A DNA stretch of 12,099 nucleotides from NCBI GenBank assembly GCA_031270525.1, contig JAISXN010000068.1, positions 1-12,099 of the forward strand, read 5' to 3'. The number at the start of each line of letters is the position of its first letter. Within the stretch, counting starts at the first letter, position 1. A program made the translations under genes and the position numbers. Of the stretch, positions 8,312-12,099 are shown piece after piece. This DNA is from Candidatus Symbiothrix sp. GTDB taxonomy: Bacteria > Bacteroidota > Bacteroidia > Bacteroidales > Azobacteroidaceae. The notes beneath the pieces were generated by a model that saw only the letters and a program-made list of their open reading frames with translations, was not told the origin of the DNA and did not search any database.

Positions 8312-9406
8312 TTACATAAAATTTACAGGATTCGTATTTACCGTTGAAAAATGAACGGCAAAGTTAGTAATTTTTTTTGTAATAATATCATAAAAAATCT
8401 CTTTTGTAGCAACTTCCGATTCATAATGTCCGATAACAGTCAAAAGAATGTGGTTTTCCACATCATAATAATCATTGTATCTGGCTTCGCCGGTGATAAA
8501 AATATCCGCTCCGTAAGCAATGGCGTCGGGGATTAGAAAAGCGCCGCTGCCGCCGCACAGAGCAATTTTCTTGATTTGCTTTCCGGTAAAGGGCGAATGT
8601 TTGAGCGTTTCCAGGTTGAAAATGGTTTTCAGTTTCTGCAAAAAGGATTCTTCGTCTTCGGGATATGGAAGTTCGCCAACAACTCCCGAACCAACTTGCT
8701 TCCAATCATTTTCCAGGGAATAAAAATCATAAGCCGGTTCTTCATAAGGGTGGACGGCTAACAATGTCCGGAGTACTGCCGGTTTTTTATAAGCCGGAAC
8801 GATGGTTTCGATCCGGATTTCCGGTTCGGTATGGAGTTCATTGACGTTACCTGCGTATGGATGCGTTTCCTCGCCGGCGCGGAAAGTGCCTGAACCTGAA
8901 GTGTTAAAACTGCACGAGTCGTAATTTCCAATATGTCCGGCGCCTGCTTTGAACAAGGCCTTGCGAACCGTTTCGGCCTGTGCTTCCGGAACAAAAGTTA
9001 CCAATTTCAAGAGGCAATCTTTTTTCGGACTCAAAACACGGACGTTTTGTAAGCCGATTTTCCCGGCCAGATGATAATTGACGCCGCCGCTGGCATTGTC
9101 CATATTCGTGTGCGAAGCGTAAATAACAATATCGTGTTTGCAGGCTTTGATTACGCAACGCTCGATATACGTTTTCCCGGTCAACTTTTTCAGCGGTTTG
9201 AATAACAACGGATGATGTGATATAATCAGGTTGCAATCCAACTCAATCGCTTCTTCCACAACTTCTTCCGTTACATCCAAGCATAACAGGATGCCTCGCG
9301 CTTTCTGAGAAATATCGCCTACCTGCAATCCCGAATTATCAAAGTTTTCTTGAAGGGAAAGCGGGGCGTAATCTTCCAGTTCTGCTATAATCTGAGAAAT
9401 TTTCAT
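8312..9406 (-). CDS. Nif3-like (DUF34) dinuclear metal centre protein, YqfO type
   Basis: A cytoplasmic protein of the NIF3/DUF34 family (PF01784), known to form hexameric toroids with two metal ions per active site; sometimes labelled GTP cyclohydrolase I type 2, an assignment that is not secure. Visible family motifs are DNSGLQVGD (residues 23-31), SHHPLLF (63-69, metal-binding His64/His65), SHTNMD (98-103) and GHYESE (326-331, metal-binding His327 and Glu331). Between about residues 130 and 232 lies an inserted PII-like domain (ending HPYEEPAYDFYSL), which makes this the longer YqfO-type form. The length of 364 residues is normal for that type and all metal ligands are present, so it should be active. 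MKISQIIAELEDYAPLSLQE is a typical start for the family. The zinc-ribbon gene follows after 8 bases. No promoter match is seen in the 71 bases upstream. Confidence 0.95.
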   Translation of the reverse strand: MKISQIIAELEDYAPLSLQENFDNSGLQVGDISQKARGILLCLDVTEEVVEEAIELDCNLIISHHPLLFKPLKKLTGKTYIERCVIKACKHDIVIYASHTNMDNASGGVNYHLAGKIGLQNVRVLSPKKDCLLKLVTFVPEAQAETVRKALFKAGAGHIGNYDSCSFNTSGSGTFRAGEETHPYAGNVNELHTEPEIRIETIVPAYKKPAVLRTLLAVHPYEEPAYDFYSLENDWKQVGSGVVGELPYPEDEESFLQKLKTIFNLETLKHSPFTGKQIKKIALCGGSGAFLIPDAIAYGADIFITGEARYNDYYDVENHILLTVIGHYESEVATKEIFYDIITKKITNFAVHFSTVNTNPVNFM

Positions 9407-9430
9407 CTGTTTATATTTTTAGTTTATTGC

Positions 9431-9446
9431 CACTAATTCACTAATT
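9431..9446. repeat. Tandem 8-base repeat CACTAATT x2
   Basis: Two perfect copies of CACTAATT stand end to end in the 71-base gap between the toxin gene and the Nif3-like gene. On the transcribed (-) strand they read as AATTAGTG twice, 25-40 bases before the Nif3-like start codon. The function is unknown; it could be a remnant of a dispersed intergenic repeat, or chance in AT-rich DNA. Confidence 0.5.
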
Positions 9447-9477
9447 ATAGGGTTTTGTTTATTTTAGTTCTTGAAAA

Positions 9478-9834
9478 TTATATTGTTTCTTTACGATATT
9501 TCGGACTTCTATTTGAATGAATAATATTAAAAACAATAATTGAATTTTGTTTAACACAATACAAAATGATATAAGGATACTTTTTTAAAATGATATTCCT
9601 ATACGTTTTTTGCTCTGTATTTTCCAAAAAATTATTCAATGGATTCGCGGCAGGAAAAGAGAGTAATTTTAGCAGTTCTTTATTAATTTCGTCTAAAAAT
9701 CCTAACATCACTTTCCCGCCAAAATTCTCGAGGCTATAATGTAGTGCTTTGGTTAAATTATCAATAAATCGCTGAGTTATTACTAATTTGACAAGTGTGT
9801 TTGTGGGTATTATTATAGATTTTCCGCCAGCCAT
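9478..9834 (-). CDS. ParE/RelE-type toxin of a type II toxin-antitoxin pair
   Basis: A small basic protein (118 residues, about 16 Lys/Arg against 8 Asp/Glu) of the ParE/RelE superfamily (PF05016). Such toxins poison DNA gyrase (ParE) or cut mRNA at the ribosome (RelE); the sequence does not say which. The family pattern is visible: ITQRFIDNLTKALHYSLENFG forms the first helical region (about 19-39), a middle Leu/Pro/Asn segment follows, and the C-terminal strands are YRNIILKKYPYIILYCV and IIVFNIIHSNRSP. The family core usually starts directly at the 'KLVITQRF' strand, but no start codon exists there; the only usable one is the ATG at 9834, which adds about 15 residues and overlaps the upstream antitoxin gene by 22 bases. 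The overlap suggests coupled translation. It is AT-rich compared with the genes on either side, which hints at horizontal acquisition. Confidence 0.8.
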   Translation of the reverse strand: MAGGKSIIIPTNTLVKLVITQRFIDNLTKALHYSLENFGGKVMLGFLDEINKELLKLLSFPAANPLNNFLENTEQKTYRNIILKKYPYIILYCVKQNSIIVFNIIHSNRSPKYRKETI

Positions 9835-9992
9835 TTGTCCATATAATTATGAAATTGTTCAAAAGTAAACTTTTCCGACAATTCGGCCTTTTTCATCTCA
9901 TAACGATAATCTTCAAGCGTAACTTCCTCTTCTACATCGGAAATAACCCAATCAATATCCTTTTTTAAACTGTTTTCAACGACTGTGTCCAT
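9813..9992 (-). CDS. Small acidic antitoxin candidate (59 residues)
   Basis: A short gene directly upstream of the ParE/RelE-type toxin and overlapping it by 22 bases. Reading from the ATG at 9992 gives 59 residues starting MDTVVENSLKKDIDWVISDV and ending with MDKWLAENL before TAA. It is strongly acidic (16 Asp/Glu against 7 Lys/Arg), as expected for a partner that neutralises a basic toxin. I see no clear ribbon-helix-helix, helix-turn-helix or AbrB DNA-binding segment, so it may not repress its own promoter by the usual route. The family is not recognised. Support comes from its position, its charge, the promoter placed just upstream and an intact frame. The toxin-antitoxin assignment is by context. 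Confidence 0.75.
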   Translation of the reverse strand: MDTVVENSLKKDIDWVISDVEEEVTLEDYRYEMKKAELSEKFTFEQFHNYMDKWLAENL

Positions 9993-10015
9993 AATTTTAA
10001 TGTTTTATTCACATG

Positions 10016-10046
10016 CAAAAATACTCCTTTTCTATATAAAAACAAA
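10016..10046 (-). promoter_or_regulatory. Bacteroidetes-type promoter of the toxin-antitoxin module
   Basis: On the - strand, TTTG (10046-10043) is followed by exactly 19 bases and then TATTTTTG (10023-10016). These match the Bacteroidetes primary-sigma consensus (-33 TTTG and -7 TAnnTTTG) at every defined base. Transcription should begin roughly at 10009, leaving a leader of only about 15 bases before the antitoxin ATG at 9992. Confidence 0.75.
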
Positions 10047-10075
10047 ATACATCACCCGTTTTTCTTGTGTATTTG

Positions 10076-10085
10076 ACAGCGCTGT
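10076..10085. repeat. 10-base perfect palindrome ACAGCGCTGT
   Basis: A perfect inverted repeat in the 97 bases between the beta-barrel gene stop and the antitoxin start. A T-run follows it on the + strand only, while the transcript of the neighbouring genes runs on the - strand, so it does not look like an ordinary terminator for them. It lies 30 bases upstream of the promoter's -33 element. It could be a weak hairpin or a protein-binding site. Confidence 0.4.
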
Positions 10086-10089
10086 TTTT

Positions 10090-10767
10090 TTACTTTTTTA
10101 TCCGGATCAAATAAGCGAGATTAACCCCAATTATCTGATTGGAAGAAGCTTGGAAAACATCAGCTCTTCCACTGTTGAAAACATCTGCCAGACCGAAATA
10201 GTAACTTCCGCTCAGGATAAAAGAACCTATCCCTGTCCGGATTTCAAGTCCCATTGCTCCTTTCAAACCATAATCGAATTTATGGGTTACTTTGTATTCG
10301 TTATCGTAATAGAGCCAATTCATATCCTCGTCATTGATTATTTTTTTCTTTACATCTTCGCCGATATTATACCTGAACTGAGGGCCTGCATTGATAATCA
10401 AACGGGCATTTTTCCCCAGATTGAAATAAAGATGCGTCAACAGCGGAATTTCAAGATAGGTCAGCGAACGAGTGTATTCGTTCAAATGGGCGGAGCGTAA
10501 TGTATCTTTTTTTTCCGTCCATCCGCACAAAGAATAATTCAGTTCTCCGATAATCCCGAAATGATTCTCCGAAATATAACGTACCGTAAGCCCGCCCGAA
10601 GGTTGCATATAAAGTCCCTGTGGCACATGATGCCTCGAATTGAACCGCATTTGGGAAAGGTTTACTCCTCCATTTACCCCGAAAGCCCATTCACTGGGAA
10701 AAGAATTGGGCCGGCTAAAGGCAAATTGACATAATAAAGCGAAAAAAACAAGAGTAAAAGCTTTCAT
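10090..10767 (-). CDS. Outer-membrane beta-barrel protein, PorT/OMP_b-brl_2 type
   Basis: A 225-residue protein with a signal peptide at residues 1-18 (hydrophobic core, FAFS| cleavage), followed by alternating amphipathic beta-strands and Gly-rich turns. Characteristic pieces are 'WAFGVNGGVNLSQM' at the mature N terminus, 'SGGLTVRYISENHFGIIGEL', 'YLEIPLLTHLYFNLG' and 'GLKGAMGLEIRTGIG', all typical of the Bacteroidota outer-membrane beta-barrel family PF13568, which includes PorT-like proteins. The precise role (pore, secretion accessory or structural) cannot be told. It begins 6 bases after the stop of the LysM/periplasmic-binding gene, so the two are cotranscribed and may act together at the envelope. 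The last residues (LIRIKK) are charged rather than ending in Phe, which is common in this family. The length is normal and the frame is intact. Confidence 0.85.
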   Translation of the reverse strand: MKAFTLVFFALLCQFAFSRPNSFPSEWAFGVNGGVNLSQMRFNSRHHVPQGLYMQPSGGLTVRYISENHFGIIGELNYSLCGWTEKKDTLRSAHLNEYTRSLTYLEIPLLTHLYFNLGKNARLIINAGPQFRYNIGEDVKKKIINDEDMNWLYYDNEYKVTHKFDYGLKGAMGLEIRTGIGSFILSGSYYFGLADVFNSGRADVFQASSNQIIGVNLAYLIRIKK

Positions 10768-10773
10768 ATTTGA

Positions 10774-12099
10774 TTATTTAAGACTGGTTTTCGTAATGGA
10801 ATTATCGGGATTGTAGTTCACAATGAACAGATTTGTATTGATAAATCCGCCCCAGTTATTCACCCTTTCGAAATAAAAATCGGTTTGAAGACCTTTGTAT
10901 CCCAATTCATTAATTTCCTTCTCGAAAGAAGTTCCGTGTATATAGATGGATTGTAGGAAATACATTCCCATATCATATCCTAAGATACCGAATTTCGGAA
11001 AATTATTTGAAATATTCCGTCCATACCATTTATGAAAAGTATCATAAAAATCTTTCACATCCCCGGAAGTTACATCGGTATAAAAGACGGAAAAGAAAGA
11101 AGTATGCAAACGGAAAAAGCCTTCGAAGTACTTCGAACTGTAAGTTTGCCACCGCGGATACCCGAACAATGAAATCCGGTATTCGGAATGATTGTCTTGA
11201 ATTGATTTCAAAGGGATTATTATTTTTTCTATCGTCGCCGGACTATCATCATCGGGAATAAACACATTGTCTTTGTGTAAATCCAATTCGGAAGTAAAGT
11301 CCGCGTCAAAAAATCGTTTTAACGGAATGGTTTTGAAAGGAATTTGTTTTTCCTGCAAATCGTTGCGAAGCAGGCTGATAAATTCCGATTGATTGGAAGC
11401 ATCTTTTTCTCCCGAAACCAAAATGATGCGGTAATTTCTATATTTGTTGATAAAAGCAGTCGACGCCTTGGCGTATAGAATGGCTTGGGGCGTATTTATC
11501 TGATAGGCCATCGGGTTGTTGAAAGGCTCATTACTCATTGAGGTAAAAGGAATTACATATGGAATATTTCTTTCGTTTGAAAAGCGGGAAATGATTTTGA
11601 TTTGTTCTTCCGAAAGGCCTCCGATAATCAGATGGACTTTTTGCATTTCTTCTTTTTTCAGAATACCGGAAATTTCTTTTGTACCGGAGCCAATGTCATA
11701 GACTTGCAAATCGACGGAAATTTTTTTGCTTTTGAGCGTTTTTAACGCCAACAAAAATCCTTCATAATATTCAACCATCCGGTCAACAGTATTTTCTCCC
11801 GTTGCATTTTCTTTCAATCCGAAAGGCAATAAAAGTGCAACCTGAATGGTTTTAACCGTTTGAGCAGGAAAAATATTATTCAATAAAGAATTGGTTTTCA
11901 ATCTGTTAATTGCATCGTTTCCATTTTTAACAGGGACATTTACCCGATTCACCGGAATACGAATGATTTTTCCGATTTGAAACGTTTGGATAGACAAACC
12001 CTGATTGACCGCAAGTATGTCTTCTCCTTTTATCTGGTATTTTAGGGAAAGGGCGTACAAAGTTTCTTGCGGTTGAATCACATGGTAAATATACGAACC
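10774..12099 (-). CDS. LysM plus type-1 periplasmic-binding-fold protein (5' end outside window)
   Basis: The reading frame is open to the window edge: the codons before the GTG at 12081 read GSYIYH and continue smoothly into VIQPQETLYAL, so the real start lies beyond 12099. The visible 441 residues begin inside a LysM peptidoglycan-binding domain (YHVIQPQETLYAL...LAVNQGL...GKIIRIP), then a linker, then from about residue 80 a type-1 periplasmic-binding fold (VALLLPFGLKENATG, YYEGFLLALKTL, IIGGLSEEQ, NIPYVIPFTSM, FPKFGILGYDMGMYF). This combination is common in Bacteroidota and is often labelled an amino-acid ABC transporter receptor, but no transporter genes are nearby. The LysM suggests anchoring to peptidoglycan, so a role in cell-wall or envelope maintenance, rather like the periplasmic-binding fold of LpoA, is an inference. 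A beta-barrel gene follows 6 bases downstream. Confidence 0.85.
   Translation of the reverse strand, partial: GSYIYHVIQPQETLYALSLKYQIKGEDILAVNQGLSIQTFQIGKIIRIPVNRVNVPVKNGNDAINRLKTNSLLNNIFPAQTVKTIQVALLLPFGLKENATGENTVDRMVEYYEGFLLALKTLKSKKISVDLQVYDIGSGTKEISGILKKEEMQKVHLIIGGLSEEQIKIISRFSNERNIPYVIPFTSMSNEPFNNPMAYQINTPQAILYAKASTAFINKYRNYRIILVSGEKDASNQSEFISLLRNDLQEKQIPFKTIPLKRFFDADFTSELDLHKDNVFIPDDDSPATIEKIIIPLKSIQDNHSEYRISLFGYPRWQTYSSKYFEGFFRLHTSFFSVFYTDVTSGDVKDFYDTFHKWYGRNISNNFPKFGILGYDMGMYFLQSIYIHGTSFEKEINELGYKGLQTDFYFERVNNWGGFINTNLFIVNYNPDNSITKTSLK

Noticed and set aside
9447..9452. TATAAT-like string on the - strand before the Nif3-like gene
   Set aside because: Bacteroidota housekeeping promoters do not use the -10 TATAAT element, and there is no matching -33 TTTG; AT-rich chance is more likely.
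9985..10500. 171-codon open frame on the + strand
   Set aside because: It runs antisense over the beta-barrel gene and the toxin-antitoxin promoter, with Phe/Ile-rich composition and no recognisable domain; it is a shadow frame.
12079..12081. GTG as the start of the LysM protein
   Set aside because: The six upstream codons to the window edge are open and encode the conserved Tyr-x-Val beginning of LysM, so the gene is cut by the window instead.

Overview
The window looks like a Bacteroidota genome, most likely Bacteroidales. The exported proteins have typical '...A|Q' signal peptides. The one promoter I can read is of Bacteroidetes type (TTTG, 19 bases, TAnnTTTG). Shine-Dalgarno sequences are largely absent. 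The gene families also fit: GH43/GH99-like enzymes, a PorT-type beta-barrel, LysM plus type-1 periplasmic-binding fusion, and a Nif3 plus zinc-ribbon pair. I cannot name a genus.

Region 1 (115-7401, + strand) is a tight run of four secreted carbohydrate-active proteins. It holds a pectate-lyase-3-type beta-helix protein, a GH71/GH99-like glycosidase, a GH43 glycosidase fused to a neutral-ceramidase-like metallohydrolase domain, and an alpha/beta hydrolase fused to GH43-like, discoidin (F5/8C) and fibronectin III domains. Two of the three junctions are 4-base ATGA overlaps and the third is a 29-base gap, so this is almost certainly one operon. No SusC/SusD pair, regulator or transporter is visible; they may lie upstream of the window. 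The likely shared job is stepwise breakdown of a decorated plant- or algal-type glycan, with the non-glycosidase domains removing substituents. The substrate cannot be read from the sequence. The two fusion proteins are the most interesting part of the window, in particular the ceramidase-like domain, which keeps the zinc ligands but has Ala where the ceramidase nucleophile Ser should be.

Region 2 (7434-9406, - strand) is a housekeeping pair: a Nif3/DUF34-type dinuclear-metal protein followed 8 bases later by a coiled-coil C4 zinc-ribbon protein. This pairing recurs across distant bacteria. It converges on region 1 with only 32 bases between stop codons and no visible terminator.

Region 3 (9478-10046, - strand) is an AT-rich toxin-antitoxin module: a small acidic 59-residue antitoxin candidate whose 3' end overlaps a basic ParE/RelE-type toxin by 22 bases, with a near-perfect Bacteroidetes promoter 24 bases upstream of the antitoxin start.

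Region 4 (10090-12099, - strand) is a two-gene unit: a LysM plus periplasmic-binding-fold protein, whose 5' end runs off the window, and a PorT-type outer-membrane beta-barrel protein 13 codon-free bases or fewer downstream. No rRNA, tRNA, CRISPR array, insertion sequence or prophage was seen, and no gene-free stretch exceeds 300 bases.
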